Below are positions 29,740 to 42,345 of a stretch of DNA of 64,000 bases, piece after piece. Location: the NCBI RefSeq assembly GCF_039908635.1, contig NZ_CP150918.1, positions 4,356,001-4,420,000 on the forward strand, written 5' to 3'. The stretch comes from Pseudomonas purpurea (GTDB lineage Bacteria > Pseudomonadota > Gammaproteobacteria > Pseudomonadales > Pseudomonadaceae). The stretch's first letter is position 1; every line of letters starts with the position of its first letter. Below the pieces are notes generated by a model, which saw only the letters and a list, made by a program, of their open reading frames with translations, ran no database searches and was not told the origin of the DNA. A program made the position numbers and the translations under genes.

Positions 29740-30432
29740 TCAAAAATAAGGTGTTGGGTCGCTGATACCGGCCGCCGCAAAGCCCTCGGCACGCAGGCGG
29801 CAGCTGTCGCATTTGCCGCAGGCATGGCCATTATCGTCCGCCTGATAGCAGGACACTGTCAGGCCATAGTCGACACCGAGCTTTACGCCCGCCTGAACGA
29901 TCTGGGCCTTGCTGAGGTTTTGCAGGGGTGCCTGAATACGGAAACCGTTGCCCTCGACCCCCGCCTTGGTCGCCAGGTTGGCCATGCGTTCGAAAGCCTC
30001 GACAAACTCGGGACGGCAGTCCGGGTAACCGGAGTAGTCCACGGCATTCACACCAATAAAGATGTCGCGGGCACCAAGCACTTCAGCCCAACCCAAGGCG
30101 AGCGACAGAAACACAGTGTTGCGAGCCGGCACATAGGTAATCGGGATGCCTTCGCTTGGCGCCTCAGGTACATCGATGGAGCTGTCGGTCAACGCCGAGC
30201 CACCGATGCCGTTCAGGTTCAGGCCTATCACCTTGTGCTCGACCACACCCAGATCCCGGGCGATACGTTCAGCGGCATGCAACTCGGCACGGTGACGCTG
30301 GCCATAGTCAAAGCTCATGGTATAGCAGCTGTAGCCTTCGGCACGGGCCATGGCCACTACGGTTGCCGAGTCCAGGCCACCGGACAGCAGGATGACCGCA
30401 CGTTTTTCAGCAGTGTTCAATTGTTCCGTCAT
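29740..30432 (-). CDS. queC: 7-cyano-7-deazaguanine synthase
   Basis: A 230-residue ATP-dependent enzyme of queuosine precursor (preQ0) synthesis. It has the PP-loop [17 protein letters not shown] and the zinc-binding Cys cluster [29 protein letters not shown] at 30432 is used; another ATG at 30453 would overlap queE. It follows queE directly, so the two are co-transcribed. Confidence 0.95.
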   Translation of the reverse strand: MTEQLNTAEKRAVILLSGGLDSATVVAMARAEGYSCYTMSFDYGQRHRAELHAAERIARDLGVVEHKVIGLNLNGIGGSALTDSSIDVPEAPSEGIPITYVPARNTVFLSLALGWAEVLGARDIFIGVNAVDYSGYPDCRPEFVEAFERMANLATKAGVEGNGFRIQAPLQNLSKAQIVQAGVKLGVDYGLTVSCYQADDNGHACGKCDSCRLRAEGFAAAGISDPTPYF

Positions 30433-30433
30433 T

Positions 30434-31081
30434 TCAGCGCCCCGGTTCGTCATTCCAAAGATATTTATGCAACTGCAATTGCAGGCGCACTGGCAAGTTG
30501 TCCGCGACAATCCAGTCAGCCAGGTCGCGCGCGCTCAAGTCATGGTGGCTCGGTGAAAACAGGACTTCCCCGGCACGTCGGCCGAGGCCGTACTGAATCA
30601 GCTTGGACACCGCCCAGTCATAGTCTTCACGAGAACAGATCACGAACTTGACCTGATCGTTTGGCGTCAGTAGCTCGATATTCTCATAAAGATTGCGGTG
30701 GGCTTCTTTCGATCCTGGTGTTTTCAGGTCGAGCACCCGACTGACCCGTGGATCGATGGCACTGATGTCCAAAGCACCGCTGGTTTCCAGCGACACTTCG
30801 TAACCGGCGTCACACAATTGCTTGAGCAGGGGAATCGCATTGGGCTGCGCCAGCGGCTCGCCGCCCGTCACGCAGACGTAACGGGGCTTGAAGCCTGCAA
30901 CCTGCTCAAGGATATCGTCGAGGGGCCTGATGGTGCCGCCGCTGAATGCGTAGGCACTGTCGCAGTATTGGCAGCGCAATGGGCAACCGGTGAGGCGCAC
31001 AAATACTGTGGGCAGCCCGGCAGTGCGCGTTTCACCCTGCAACGAGTAAAAAACTTCGGTAATTCTCAATGTGTCTTGCAT
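30434..31081 (-). CDS. queE: 7-carboxy-7-deazaguanine synthase (radical SAM)
   Basis: A 215-residue radical SAM enzyme that makes CDG from carboxytetrahydropterin in the queuosine pathway. The N-terminus [14 protein letters not shown] and the cluster motif [10 protein letters not shown] (CX3CX2C) are clear, with VTGGEPLAQ downstream. ATG 31081 (MQDTLRIT) is chosen; an in-frame GTG nine bases upstream is possible. No strong ribosome-binding site is seen for either. Confidence 0.94.
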   Translation of the reverse strand: MQDTLRITEVFYSLQGETRTAGLPTVFVRLTGCPLRCQYCDSAYAFSGGTIRPLDDILEQVAGFKPRYVCVTGGEPLAQPNAIPLLKQLCDAGYEVSLETSGALDISAIDPRVSRVLDLKTPGSKEAHRNLYENIELLTPNDQVKFVICSREDYDWAVSKLIQYGLGRRAGEVLFSPSHHDLSARDLADWIVADNLPVRLQLQLHKYLWNDEPGR

Positions 31082-31198
31082 AGTCGCCACGGGCGTAACA
31101 GCTAAACAGGCTGTCCGCCTCCGTCAGGCACTTTCTGGAACCCCGCCAACGCGTAGACTCCAAAAAGCGGTGTTTCATAAAAAGGGCGTGAATTCTAA

Positions 31199-31228
31199 CG
31201 AAAAAACCCGCGGCAAGCGCGGGTTTCT
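31199..31228 (-). terminator. Terminator of the tol-pal-cpoB operon
   Basis: On the minus strand AAACCCGCG, loop CTTGC, CGCGGGTTTTTT: a perfect GC-rich stem with a T-run, 20 bases after cpoB. Confidence 0.92.
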
Positions 31229-31247
31229 TGTAAACGGGCCAGCAGGC

Positions 31248-32078
31248 TTACATGCGCTGCAGATCGCGTTGGGCCAGCTGAGCAGCGGAAGTCCCCGGAT
31301 ATTGGGCAACCACCTGTTGCAGAATGCCTTTGACCTTGTCGGTATGACCCAGTCGGCGCTCTACATCAGCGAGCTTGTACAGCGAGTCCGGCACTTTAGC
31401 GTGCTTGGGATATAGCTGCGAAACCTTGGCAAACGCCTGGCCGGCACCTTGCAGGTCGCCTTTGGCCAGGTTCACTTCACCCAACCAGTACTGGGCATTA
31501 CCCGCGTATTGGCTGTTCGGGTATTTGCGCAGGAACGCCGAAAAAGCCTGGCTGGCCTTGTCGAAATCCTTGGCCTTGATCAGGTCGAAGGCAGCATCGT
31601 AATAGAGCTTTTCCTTCGCCGGATCACCCGGTTCGCTGCTGGCGGCTGGCGGCTGGGTAGCTGCACCCGCGCCCGCTGCTGCACCGGCGGCATTCATATC
31701 GCCACCGGCAGAAGAATTTTCAGGAGCCACGGCAGGAGCACCGCCGGATCCAATGCGCCGATCAAGATCCTGGTATCGCTCCAGGCTTTCCTGCTTCATG
31801 CGCGAAACATCGTTTTGCAGAACTTCGATCACGCCTTGCTGGCGCGAAATCTGTTCCTGCATTTGTTGCAGTTGGTTGAACAGCTCGCCCTGTGCCGAGA
31901 CAGGGGCCGAAACCCCTCCCCCGGCATAGGCGCCGTTCGTACCGTAACCCGCAGGCGGATAACTGCTCCCGCTATTGTTATAACCGGAGTTGTCATCGAC
32001 CACAGGAACCGCAGCCCACGCCGCAAGCGGCGCGAGGCTGAGAGCCAAAACAGTTACAGCACGACGGCACGTTCGCAT
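31248..32078 (-). CDS. cpoB: Cell division coordinator CpoB (YbgF)
   Basis: A 276-residue periplasmic protein linked to Tol-Pal and cell-wall synthesis at division. A signal peptide (about 1-23, AVTVLALSLAPLAAWA) is followed by a low-complexity Gly/Tyr segment, a trimerising coiled coil (about 65-115, LFNQLQQMQEQISRQQGVIEVLQNDVSRMKQ), an Ala/Gly/Pro linker and C-terminal TPR repeats (about 155-275, YYDAAFDLIKAKDFDKASQAFSAFLRKYPNSQYAGNAQYWLGE). It follows pal by six bases. Confidence 0.94.
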   Translation of the reverse strand: MRTCRRAVTVLALSLAPLAAWAAVPVVDDNSGYNNSGSSYPPAGYGTNGAYAGGGVSAPVSAQGELFNQLQQMQEQISRQQGVIEVLQNDVSRMKQESLERYQDLDRRIGSGGAPAVAPENSSAGGDMNAAGAAAGAGAATQPPAASSEPGDPAKEKLYYDAAFDLIKAKDFDKASQAFSAFLRKYPNSQYAGNAQYWLGEVNLAKGDLQGAGQAFAKVSQLYPKHAKVPDSLYKLADVERRLGHTDKVKGILQQVVAQYPGTSAAQLAQRDLQRM

Positions 32079-32084
32079 GACGAA

Positions 32085-32582
32085 TTACTTACGCAGTTCG
32101 ACGCGACGGTTTTGAGCCCAGGACTGCTCGTCGTTGCCGGTAGCAACTGGACGCTCTTCGCCGTAGGAAACCAGTTCCAGCTGAGCTGGGGAAACACCTT
32201 GCAGTACCAGGTAGCGTTGAACGGCTTTCGCACGACGCTCGCCCAGTGCCATGTTGTACTCACGAGTACCACGTTCGTCGGTGTTGCCTTCCAGAACAAC
32301 GCGAGCGCCGTTTGCTTTCAGGTCTTTGGCGTGAACGTCCAGAGCGCGCATGGCTTCTGGCTTCAGGTCCGAGCTGTCGTATTCGAAGTAGAAGGTGGTG
32401 ATTGCGCGCAGAGCAGCTTCTTCGCTCAGGGAGCCATCAACAGCACCAGTGTTAGCGCCGTAACCAGCGTTTGGATCAACATTGCCTTCACCGGCATTGT
32501 CGCCGCCTTTGGACGAGCAACCTACAGCTACAGCCATGGCCAGAGCCAGCGCAGCAAACTTACCAAACTTCAGCATTTCCAT
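32085..32582 (-). CDS. pal: Peptidoglycan-associated lipoprotein Pal (OprL)
   Basis: A 165-residue outer-membrane lipoprotein. The lipobox AVAVGC ends the signal peptide at about residue 22-23; the OmpA-like peptidoglycan-binding domain (about 65-165) includes [42 protein letters not shown] and [12 protein letters not shown] 32582 follows GGAG and gives the normal length. It works with TolQRAB to keep the outer membrane attached during division. Confidence 0.97.
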   Translation of the reverse strand: MEMLKFGKFAALALAMAVAVGCSSKGGDNAGEGNVDPNAGYGANTGAVDGSLSEEAALRAITTFYFEYDSSDLKPEAMRALDVHAKDLKANGARVVLEGNTDERGTREYNMALGERRAKAVQRYLVLQGVSPAQLELVSYGEERPVATGNDEQSWAQNRRVELRK

Positions 32583-32634
32583 CGTGAAACTCCTAATGAA
32601 CCCCAATGTGTTAAGTAAAACGTGTAGCGCCGCG

Positions 32635-33936
32635 TCAGTTCAGGTAAGGGGACCAGGAAGGTTCTCTGACTTCGCCTTGAGCGGTAGGAAGCGGGAGCCT
32701 TACGCGTCCATTAATGGACACGAGCATCAAGACTCCCCGGCCCTGCTGGCGGGTGGCGTAGATTACCATGGTGCCGTTGGGCGCAACAGTAGGTGACTCA
32801 TCAAGTGTGCTATCTGTAAGGATTTTTACACTTCCGCGCTGCAAATCCTGAGCCGCCACCTTGAAATTAGTGAAGCCTTCCTGCCGGTGAATCATCACCA
32901 GCGTCTTTTCGTCAGCCGAGAGCTTCGGGTTGGCGTTGTAGTTGCCGATAAACGTCACGCGCTCAGCCCCGCCGCCACTTGCGCTGGTTTTGTAGATCTG
33001 CGGTTTGCCGCCACGGTCGGACGTAAAGTAGATAGTCGAGCCATCTTTACCCCAGAAAGGTTCGGTATTAATGCCAGGACCTGCGGTCACGCGATTGATC
33101 TGACGCGACCCCAGATTCATCACATAAATATCCGGGTTACCGTCCTTGGACAGTACAAAAGCCAGGCGAGAACCGTCCGGCGACCAGGCTGGCGCGCCAT
33201 TCAGGCCTTCGAAGTTGGTGATTTGCTCACGGCGACCGGTGTCGATGTGCTGAACAAAGATGCGCGGGCGCTTCTGTTCGAACGACACATAGGCAATGCG
33301 CTTGCCATCGGGTGCAAAACGCGGCGAGAGGATCGGCTCACGCGATTGCAGCAAGGTCACTGCGCGCGCACCGTCATAGTCGGAACGTTGCAGCGTGTAG
33401 CGCGTGTTCTTCTCGGAGAAGCGCTCGGCTGTCACGTAGAGCATCCGTGTCGAGAACGCACCTTTGATACCGGTGAGTTTTTCGAACGACTGGTCCGCGA
33501 TGTAGTGCGACATGTCGCGCAGTTGATCGACGCTGCCCGACACGCTGCCGGTCAGCACTTGCTGTTCGGTAGCGACGTTGAACAGTGCGTACTGCACCTG
33601 CAGGCGACCGCCGGCCGGAACGATGCTGCCGACCATGATGTACTGGGCGCCCAGGGCCTTCCAGTCACGGTAGATGACTTCGCTGGCCTGGGTGGGCAGG
33701 CTGATCATGTTCTGCTTTGGAATCGGCGAGTAGTAACCCGAGTTGCGCAGGTCGTTACCGATGATTTCCGCCATGTCATCCGGCAGCACGCTGCCGCCCT
33801 GCCAGCCGAACGGTACTACCGCGATCGGCGTTGCCCGATCACTGCCGCTGGTGACCAGAATGTTTTTTTCATCCGCCGCCGCTATCCCTGCCAGGCAGCA
33901 AATAACGACAAGCATTCCTCGAAGAAGGTTTCTCAC
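32635..33936 (-). CDS. tolB: Tol-Pal system protein TolB
   Basis: A 433-residue periplasmic protein with a signal peptide ([18 protein letters not shown]), an N-terminal alpha/beta domain (about 25-165) and a six-bladed beta-propeller built from WSPDG/FAPDG-type repeats ([43 protein letters not shown]). It binds Pal. The GTG start overlaps the tolA stop as GTGA. Confidence 0.96.
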   Translation of the reverse strand: MRNLLRGMLVVICCLAGIAAADEKNILVTSGSDRATPIAVVPFGWQGGSVLPDDMAEIIGNDLRNSGYYSPIPKQNMISLPTQASEVIYRDWKALGAQYIMVGSIVPAGGRLQVQYALFNVATEQQVLTGSVSGSVDQLRDMSHYIADQSFEKLTGIKGAFSTRMLYVTAERFSEKNTRYTLQRSDYDGARAVTLLQSREPILSPRFAPDGKRIAYVSFEQKRPRIFVQHIDTGRREQITNFEGLNGAPAWSPDGSRLAFVLSKDGNPDIYVMNLGSRQINRVTAGPGINTEPFWGKDGSTIYFTSDRGGKPQIYKTSASGGGAERVTFIGNYNANPKLSADEKTLVMIHRQEGFTNFKVAAQDLQRGSVKILTDSTLDESPTVAPNGTMVIYATRQQGRGVLMLVSINGRVRLPLPTAQGEVREPSWSPYLN

Positions 33937-35012
33937 AAGGCTAGATCCTCAGGTGTGAATGTCATCTTGAATGAACGATAGGGAGCAAAATCGCTCGGTT
34001 TCATTCCCTGCATTTCTGTCAATCGACCAATGTTCTTGACCGCCGCAACAGCCGAAGCGTCAAACGGACCATCACCACTGGACTTGGCCACGCTGACCGA
34101 AGTCACCGTACCATCAGGCAACATGCCTATTTGCAGCACGACCGTCATGCCTTTGCGGGCCGAAGGAGGACGAGCCCAGCCTTCTGCTGCACGAGCACGA
34201 ATCAGATCGTCAAAACTGCCGGCGACTTCATCGCCCTGCTCATCGGCCAAGGCCTGCTGACGCTGCGGCGTGTCGGAAAGCAAATCTGCCAGGGCCTGAG
34301 CCTTTTTCTCTTCAGCGGATTTACGTGCTGCTTCCTGCGACTTTTTCTTCGCAGCATCGGCAGCCGCTTTCTTCTTCGCGTCCTCGGCGATTTTCTTCTT
34401 CGCCTCGTCTGCTTCAGCTTTTTTCTTGGCGTCTTCGGCGGCTTTCTTCTTCGCGTCTTCGACGATTTTCTTCTTCGCTTCTTCAGCGGCCTTTTTCTTG
34501 GCCTCTTCTTCAGCTTCTTTCTTGGCTTCTTCTTCGGCTTTCTTCTTGGCTACATCAGCCAATTGCTTCTCTTCGGCCTTTTTAGCTTCCGCAGTCTTCT
34601 TGGCTTCATCGGCTTTCCTGGCTTCATCAGCCTTCTTCGCCTCATCCGCTTTCTTGGACTCGTCAGCCTTTTTGGCTTCCTCGGCTTTTTGAGCCGCTTC
34701 TTCTTTCTTTTGTTCCGCAGCCTTCACCGCTTCCTGCTCGACCTTTTTCTGTTCCATCTGTTCGACTTCGGTCTGACGCGCGGCGGATTTCTTCGCCTCA
34801 CCCGCAATCTTCTGATTGGTCTGGGTGGTCGCCTGACTTTTCGATTTCAGTTGGTACAGGGTCGCCTGGACAATCGGCTTGGCCGGCGGCAACTCCGGCG
34901 TCAGGGCAAAACTGACGAACAGCATGCCGAACACCAGCACGTGCAAGCCAATCGCCCAGACACTAGGCCAGAAGTAGCTTTCCGAGGCTGTTGGCTCTCG
35001 TTGTTGCTGCAT
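33933..35012 (-). CDS. tolA: Cell envelope integrity protein TolA
   Basis: A 359-residue inner-membrane protein: one N-terminal membrane helix (about 12-35, [20 protein letters not shown]), a very long Lys/Ala/Glu-rich helical domain (about 65-245; repeats of [14 protein letters not shown] type), and a C-terminal TonB-like domain (about 265-355, [40 protein letters not shown]). It spans the periplasm and is driven by TolQR. Start and the tolR stop share a base (TGATG). Confidence 0.96.
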   Translation of the reverse strand: MQQQREPTASESYFWPSVWAIGLHVLVFGMLFVSFALTPELPPAKPIVQATLYQLKSKSQATTQTNQKIAGEAKKSAARQTEVEQMEQKKVEQEAVKAAEQKKEEAAQKAEEAKKADESKKADEAKKADEARKADEAKKTAEAKKAEEKQLADVAKKKAEEEAKKEAEEEAKKKAAEEAKKKIVEDAKKKAAEDAKKKAEADEAKKKIAEDAKKKAAADAAKKKSQEAARKSAEEKKAQALADLLSDTPQRQQALADEQGDEVAGSFDDLIRARAAEGWARPPSARKGMTVVLQIGMLPDGTVTSVSVAKSSGDGPFDASAVAAVKNIGRLTEMQGMKPSDFAPYRSFKMTFTPEDLAL

Positions 35013-35473
35013 CAGGGCGCCTCGGTAATCAAGCCAACATTACCGACTCCGGCCTTCTGCAACCCGCCCATGGCCCCCATGACGGAGCCGTAATCGACGG
35101 TTTTATCGCCGCGAATGAACACCTGGGTGTGCTTGCCGCCTTCGTTGCCGGCGCGAATGATCTTGGTCACCGCATCGGTCATCTGTGGCAAGGTCATGGC
35201 CTTGTCTTGCTGCTTTTCGGTGTCGACTTCGCTGCCAAGGTTCCAGTAATAGGTCTTGTCAGACTTGATCGAAATGGTCAGGACCTGGGTGTTGTTGTCC
35301 TGCGGCAAGGCTTCGCTGGAAACCTTGGGCAGATCAACCTTCACGCCCTGATTGAGCATCGGCGCGGTCACCATGAAGATGACCAGCAGTACCAACATCA
35401 CGTCGATGTAGGGCACCACGTTCATCTCGGCAACCGGCTTGCGCTTTTTGCGAGCTCGAGCGATTAAAGCCAT
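35012..35473 (-). CDS. tolR: Tol-Pal system proton channel subunit TolR
   Basis: A 153-residue ExbD/TolR protein. The membrane helix VVPYIDVMLVLLVIFMVTAPML contains the conserved Asp needed for proton use, and the periplasmic domain follows (LPQDNNTQVLTISIKSDKTYYWNLG). The start used is MALIARARKKRKPV. It lies 14 bases after the restored tolQ stop and overlaps tolA. Confidence 0.95.
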   Translation of the reverse strand: MALIARARKKRKPVAEMNVVPYIDVMLVLLVIFMVTAPMLNQGVKVDLPKVSSEALPQDNNTQVLTISIKSDKTYYWNLGSEVDTEKQQDKAMTLPQMTDAVTKIIRAGNEGGKHTQVFIRGDKTVDYGSVMGAMGGLQKAGVGNVGLITEAP

Positions 35474-35487
35474 TGGAAATTACCTGC

Positions 35488-36184
35488 TTATTCTTCGCTG
35501 GTGTGCACTTTGCGGTGCAGGATCGCCTGGAATTCATCGGCGAAGGTGTAGTAACGGCTGATCAGAGTTTCGCTGCGAGCGGCGAAACGGTTGTAAGCGA
35601 TTACTGCGGGGATTGCTGCGAACAGGGCCGATAGCGGTAGCGATCAGTGCCTCGGCGATACCCGGCGCCACGGTGGCGAGGGTCGCTTGTTGGGCAGTGG
35701 CCAGGCCGCGGAAGGAGTTCATGATGCCCCAGACCGTACCGAACAGGCCGATGTACGGGCTGACGGAGCCAACAGTGGCGAGGAATGGCAGGCTCTGCTC
35801 CAGTTTTTCTTCTTCACGGGAGATGGCTACGCGCATGGCACGCGCCACACCTTCCATGACGGCTTCCGGATCAACGCCCGGCTGCTGGCGCAGACGGGAG
35901 AATTCCTTGAAACCGGCACGGAAGATTTGCTCGACGCCCGAGTCAGGGTCCGGGTTGCTGCCCGCCTGGCGGTAGAGTTTTGACAGGTCGATACCCGACC
36001 AGAAGCGCTCTTCAAAGCTCTCCAGGGCACGTCGACCGGCACGCAGCAGGTTGCTGCGCTGAAAGATCATGATCCATGAGGTCACCGATGCGGCTACCAG
36101 GATCAGCATTACCAACTGTACAACGATGCTGGCATTGCTGACCAAGCTCCACATGGAGGAATGGTCGACGACGTTAGCTTCCAC
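35488..36184 (-). CDS. tolQ: Tol-Pal system proton channel subunit TolQ, frameshifted in this sequence
   Basis: An ExbB/TolQ protein with three membrane helices: near residue 15-38, and the two conserved channel helices ([19 protein letters not shown] and the [15 protein letters not shown] region). The frame breaks at 35625-35627, where coding-strand GGCC(C)TGTT carries one extra C. Past it, the other frame gives the expected [17 protein letters not shown]... and ends at TAA 35488-35490. Removing one base yields 231 residues, the length I recall for P. aeruginosa TolQ. As written the protein would lose the end of the last helix. It overlaps ybgC by 11 bases. Confidence 0.94.
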
Positions 36185-36641
36185 GCTTTATCTCCTGCTC
36201 TGAGTGTGTACCCGCGCCGCTCACGTCGGCAAAAGCCGCACGTAGAGCTTCGGGAATGGCCCGGGGTTTCAAACTGTCGGTGCGCACGCAGGCCACCAAA
36301 AACTGCCCTTCGCAGAGCAGCACATTATCCGTGGCCCGCCTGACCTGCTGTTTAAAGCGCAGGCTGGCACGGTTCAATTCGATTACTTGTGCACTTACCA
36401 AAAGCTCGTCGTCCAGTCGCGCCGGCGCGTGGTAGCGCGCTTCGCTGGAATGCACAACGAACAACAGGTCCTCCCCGGCAAGCTGCGACTGGGCAAAGCC
36501 CAGTTCACGAAGCCGCTCGGTTCGAGCCCGTTCCATAAACTTGAGGTAATTAACGTAATACACGATGCCGCCGGCATCGGTGTCCTCGTAATAAACGCGA
36601 CAACGATGTGCGAACGACTCTAGCCCGTTTTGCGCGCGCAT
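36174..36641 (-). CDS. ybgC: Acyl-CoA thioesterase YbgC
   Basis: A 155-residue hotdog-fold thioesterase, first gene of the tol-pal operon as in most Proteobacteria. The family motif [28 protein letters not shown] contains the catalytic Asp. It overlaps the start of tolQ, which suggests translational coupling. Confidence 0.94.
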   Translation of the reverse strand: MRAQNGLESFAHRCRVYYEDTDAGGIVYYVNYLKFMERARTERLRELGFAQSQLAGEDLLFVVHSSEARYHAPARLDDELLVSAQVIELNRASLRFKQQVRRATDNVLLCEGQFLVACVRTDSLKPRAIPEALRAAFADVSGAGTHSEQEIKRGS

Positions 36642-36779
36642 ACTCTAGTGCTTACTCCTCAGGTTGCCAATCCGGCCAGGCAACTGTTTTTCATTCTTCT
36701 GCGCCTTTCCTGCCAGGGAAGGGCCGCGCCAGCCACCTAGGACCGCACAAAACCCGAATAAATCGGCGCAGACCGTCTA

Positions 36780-37841
36780 TTAATCGTCCACCGCGTCGAG
36801 AAACTCGTCTACCACGGGCATCTCGCCCATGCGCGATGGAATGTTCAAACCAAAATGCAGGTACGCATGCCGGGTCACCACGCGCCCACGAGGGGTTCGC
36901 ATGATGTAGCCCTGCTGAATCAGATAAGGCTCAAGCACGTCTTCGATGGTGTGCCGTTCTTCACTGATGGCCGCCGCAAGACTGTCCACCCCGACAGGTC
37001 CGCCATCGAACTTCTCGATCATGGTCAGCAGCAAACGCCTGTCCTGATGATCGAAGCCACGCTCGTCGACATCCAGCAGGTTCAGCGCCAAGTCGGCAAT
37101 CGGCTTGGTGATGTGGCCCTTGGCACGGACTTCGGCGAAGTCGCGCACCCGGCGCAGCAAGCGGTTGGCGATTCGCGGCGTGCCGCGCGCCCGGCGAGCA
37201 ATCTCGAACGCCCCTTCCGGGTCCAGCGGCAAGCCCAGAATGCCCGCCGAGCGGCTGACAATCGTGGCCAGGTCCGCGGTGCTGTAGAACTCCAGGCGCT
37301 GGACGATCCCGAAACGGTCACGCAGCGGGTTGGTCAGCATCCCGGCGCGGGTAGTCGCACCGACCAGGGTGAACGGTGGCAGGTCGAGTTTGATCGAGCG
37401 CGCCGCCGGCCCTTCGCCGATCATGATGTCGAGCTGGAAGTCTTCCATGGCCGGGTACAGCACTTCTTCGACAATGGGCGACAAGCGGTGGATTTCGTCG
37501 ATGAACAGCACATCATGGGGTTCGAGATTGGTCAGCAATGCCGCCAGATCACCCGGCCGTTCAAGGACAGGCCCCGAGGTGCTTTTGATCGACACGCCCA
37601 TTTCCTGGGCAATGATGTTGGCCAGCGTGGTTTTACCCAGGCCCGGCGGACCGAAGATCAGCGTGTGATCAAGGGATTCATTGCGCCCACGGGCAGCCTG
37701 GATGAACAACTCCATTTGCTCGCGAACGGTCGGCTGGCCGATGTATTCAGCCAGGCTGACGGGACGAATCGCCCGGTCCTGGACTTCTTCGCGGTCACGG
37801 GGGCCACCCGTGGCGGCGATCAGACGATCAGCTTCAATCAC
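36780..37841 (-). CDS. ruvB: Holliday junction branch migration helicase RuvB
   Basis: A 353-residue AAA+ motor that drives branch migration with RuvA. Walker A is [12 protein letters not shown], Walker [10 protein letters not shown], arginine-finger region [16 protein letters not shown], with a winged-helix C-terminus ending [19 protein letters not shown]. It uses a GTG start directly after the ruvA stop. Confidence 0.97.
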   Translation of the reverse strand: MIEADRLIAATGGPRDREEVQDRAIRPVSLAEYIGQPTVREQMELFIQAARGRNESLDHTLIFGPPGLGKTTLANIIAQEMGVSIKSTSGPVLERPGDLAALLTNLEPHDVLFIDEIHRLSPIVEEVLYPAMEDFQLDIMIGEGPAARSIKLDLPPFTLVGATTRAGMLTNPLRDRFGIVQRLEFYSTADLATIVSRSAGILGLPLDPEGAFEIARRARGTPRIANRLLRRVRDFAEVRAKGHITKPIADLALNLLDVDERGFDHQDRRLLLTMIEKFDGGPVGVDSLAAAISEERHTIEDVLEPYLIQQGYIMRTPRGRVVTRHAYLHFGLNIPSRMGEMPVVDEFLDAVDD

Positions 37842-38453
37842 TTAAATCATTCCCTTCAGGGCACGACGAATCAGGTCTTCACTGCTCAAGCCCTTCTCCT
37901 TGATGGAAGAAATCGCCTTGCTGGCTTCCTGCGGCTTGTAGCCCAGGGAAATCAACGCGCTGACCGCATCACTTTCAGCCGACGCCACAGGTTGTGCCGG
38001 GGCATCAGGCTGATTCGGCACCAGCGCGAACATGCTTGGCACGGTTTCCCATGCCTTGAAGCGGTCCTTGAGTTCCACCAACAAACGCTCTGCCGTCTTC
38101 TTGCCGACGCCCGGGACCTTGGTCAGGGCCGAGGTGTCCTGGGCCTGCACGCAACGTACCAGCTCATCGACTTCCAGGCTCGACATCAGCGCCAGCGCCA
38201 GTTTCGGCCCCACACCGTTCAGCCGGATCAGCTCGCGGAAAAAGTCCCGATCGCGCTTGCCGATGAAGCCATAGAGTAACTGGGCGTCTTCGCGCACGAC
38301 CAAATGGGTGTGCAAAGTGATCGGCTCACCGACCGACGGCAGTCGGTAGAGGGTGGTCATCGGCACTTCCAGCTCATAGCCCAGGCCGTTTACATCGAGA
38401 ATCAGGTGCGGCGGCTGTTTCTCAGCCAAGGTGCCGCGCAAACGTCCAATCAC
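37842..38453 (-). CDS. ruvA: Holliday junction branch migration protein RuvA
   Basis: A 203-residue DNA-binding subunit of the RuvABC resolvasome. Domain I is [27 protein letters not shown], the helix-hairpin-helix motifs are [17 protein letters not shown] and [19 protein letters not shown], and domain III ([15 protein letters not shown]) binds RuvB. It abuts ruvB. Confidence 0.97.
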   Translation of the reverse strand: MIGRLRGTLAEKQPPHLILDVNGLGYELEVPMTTLYRLPSVGEPITLHTHLVVREDAQLLYGFIGKRDRDFFRELIRLNGVGPKLALALMSSLEVDELVRCVQAQDTSALTKVPGVGKKTAERLLVELKDRFKAWETVPSMFALVPNQPDAPAQPVASAESDAVSALISLGYKPQEASKAISSIKEKGLSSEDLIRRALKGMI

Positions 38454-38571
38454 GTTTCAAATCCTTAAGCGTTGGCCAGAGACGGCTGACGATTCACAAA
38501 TTGAGCGTGATGGCCGACAGGACAGGCGCAAAACGCTCAGCGAACAAAATGAGTGGGCTGATGCTATCAGA

Positions 38572-39096
38572 TCAGAGGCGCAGGCGACCGCCACGACTGC
38601 GTGCTGTCCCCAGGCCATGGGGTAACAGACTGGATCGGGTGTGGGCATGGCAGATAGCAATGGCCAAGGCGTCCGAGGCATCGATTTGCGGCTTGCTGGT
38701 CAATTTCAGCATGTGCATGACCATCATCTGCACCTGCTCTTTATTCGCCGCGCCGGTTCCGGTCACCGCTTGTTTCACTTGAGTCGCAGTGTACTCAGCG
38801 ATTTCCAGGTTTTCTTCGGCACCCGCAACAATGGCGGCGCCACGTGCCTGCCCCAACTTGAGGGCCGAGTCGGCGTTACGTGCCATGAAGACCTTTTCGA
38901 TACCCATGGTCACTGGCCCGTAGGTCTGGATGACTTCCCGCACGCCGCGATAGACGATTTGCAGGCGCTCGTGCAACTCGCCAGAGCCGGTACGAATACA
39001 GCCTGAGGCCACGTACACGCAGCCACGACCGGTATCGCGGACCACGCCATAACCGGTAATGCGCGAACCGGGGTCGATGCCAAGAATTAAAGTCAT
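38572..39096 (-). CDS. ruvC: Holliday junction resolvase RuvC
   Basis: A 174-residue RNase-H-fold endonuclease. The N-terminus [16 protein letters not shown] holds the first catalytic Asp, followed by [21 protein letters not shown] and the late acidic cluster [14 protein letters not shown]. It is 118 bases before ruvA in the same orientation. Confidence 0.97.
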   Translation of the reverse strand: MTLILGIDPGSRITGYGVVRDTGRGCVYVASGCIRTGSGELHERLQIVYRGVREVIQTYGPVTMGIEKVFMARNADSALKLGQARGAAIVAGAEENLEIAEYTATQVKQAVTGTGAANKEQVQMMVMHMLKLTSKPQIDASDALAIAICHAHTRSSLLPHGLGTARSRGGRLRL

Positions 39097-39147
39097 AACG
39101 CCTGCGGGTTAGGGTAAAAGCACAATATTCAATACACGAATAACAAA

Positions 39148-39237
39148 TGTGGGAGCGAGCCTGCTCGCGAAAGCGGTTTCATATTCAGCAACGATGCTGC
39201 CTGAAAATCCGCGTTCGCGAGCACGCTCGCTCCCACT
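39148..39237. repeat. REP pair
   Basis: Inverted GTGGGAGCGAGCCTGC and complement arms between ruvC and yebC, the only REP in the 28.3-53.0 kb interval that I found. Confidence 0.85.
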
Positions 39238-39254
39238 CTGGATCTTAGTCGCCC

Positions 39255-40001
39255 TTAACCGAGCTGTTCAGCCACCGACTCGGGAATGTCCGCGTTGGAG
39301 TAGACGTTCTGCACGTCGTCCAGATCTTCCAGCATGTCGATCAGCTTGAGCACCTTCTGCGCACCGTCCAGGTCCAGTTCGGCACTGGTGGTTGGCAGCA
39401 TGACGATTTCTGCGTCATCGGCCTTGAAACCGGCAGCTTCCAGCGCGTTGCGCACGGTGTAGAAACCGGCGAACGAGGTAAATACGTCAATGGAACCGTC
39501 TTCGTGGGTCACCACGTCATCGGCGTCAGCCTCCATGGCGGCTTCCATCAACGCATCTTCATCAACGCCCGGCGCGAAGGAGATCTGCCCCTTGCGCTCA
39601 AACAGGTACGCCACCGAACCGTCGGTCCCCAGGTTGCCGCCACACTTGCTGAACGCATGACGCACAGCGGCGGCGGTACGGTTGCGGTTGTCGGTCATGC
39701 ACTCAACCATCACCGCCACGCCACCCGGGCCATACCCTTCATAGCTCAGCTCGACCATGTCATCGGTGTCGGCCGCGCCAGCACCACGGGCCACCGCGCG
39801 ATCGATGATGTCACGGCTCATGTTCGCGCCAAGGGCTTTATCCAGCGCCAGACGCAAACGCGGGTTGGAACCCGGATCACCGCCACCCTGGCGGGCCGCG
39901 ACAGTCAGCTCACGAATCCACTTGGTGAAAATCTTGCCCTTCTTGGCATCCTGACGTTCTTTGCGGTGCTTGATGTTCGCCCACTTGGAATGACCCGCCA
40001 T
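39255..40001 (-). CDS. yebC: YebC/PmpR family transcriptional regulator or translation factor
   Basis: A 248-residue protein, N-terminus [40 protein letters not shown], with all three YebC domains ([38 protein letters not shown]-terminal half [20 protein letters not shown]). In P. aeruginosa PmpR represses pqsR; other family members act in translation elongation at prolines. Upstream of ruvC as in most gamma-proteobacteria. Confidence 0.96.
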   Translation of the reverse strand: MAGHSKWANIKHRKERQDAKKGKIFTKWIRELTVAARQGGGDPGSNPRLRLALDKALGANMSRDIIDRAVARGAGAADTDDMVELSYEGYGPGGVAVMVECMTDNRNRTAAAVRHAFSKCGGNLGTDGSVAYLFERKGQISFAPGVDEDALMEAAMEADADDVVTHEDGSIDVFTSFAGFYTVRNALEAAGFKADDAEIVMLPTTSAELDLDGAQKVLKLIDMLEDLDDVQNVYSNADIPESVAEQLG

Positions 40002-40114
40002 AACTCGCTCCGATTCTCTTTAAAACAATGCCCGCACGCCCATGAAGGCGAGCGGGCAATAAAATCTGCTCTGATGCAGTGGCGCATCGAGTGATGCGCC
40101 ACCGTGATCAAGCC

Positions 40115-41891
<1,777 letters not shown>

Positions 41892-41999
41892 GGTAGTGGT
41901 TTCACTTCTCGTAATTCGAAATTCGATGGGAGGCCTTGCCGCACCGCCGCACCTGAATAAGGCGCCTGATGATGCAAGAACTCGCGCGTAGAGTTCAAC

Positions 42000-42221
42000 T
42001 TAGTCAGCTTTGTCGCCGCCGGCCAGATTCTTCTTCGAACCGGTTTTGAAATCGGTTTCGTACCAACCGGTACCGCTGAGGCGGAAACCCGGCATGGAGA
42101 GCATCTTTTTCAGTTCAGGCGCCTGGCATGCAGGGCAGTCGACCAGCGGTGCTGCGCTGATCTTTTGAATGGCTTCCAACTGATGACCACAGGAAGCACA
42201 TTGATAGTCGTACATCGGCAT
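42000..42221 (-). CDS. FmdB-type zinc ribbon protein
   Basis: A 73-residue protein with two CxxC pairs (CASCG and CPACQ) in the FmdB regulatory-protein pattern MPMYDYQCASCGHQLEAIQKISAAPLVDCPACQAPELKKMLS, followed by a Gly/Lys-rich tail. Usually found just upstream of aspS, as here. Molecular role unknown. Confidence 0.92.
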   Translation of the reverse strand: MPMYDYQCASCGHQLEAIQKISAAPLVDCPACQAPELKKMLSMPGFRLSGTGWYETDFKTGSKKNLAGGDKAD

Positions 42222-42345
42222 GAGGTTGTCTCGGCGCTCGGATGATTACCGCGCAAACCTCGGGCCTGGCGGCAAAGAGCGCGATTATATCCATTAAATG
42301 CAGCCTGTGCAGCCGTATGACAGCGCAGGCTGGAACTCGACCCAG

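Noticed and set aside
36855..38279. Plus-strand open frame antisense to ruvB-ruvA (474 codons)
   Set aside because: Spans two real genes and their junction; shadow frame.
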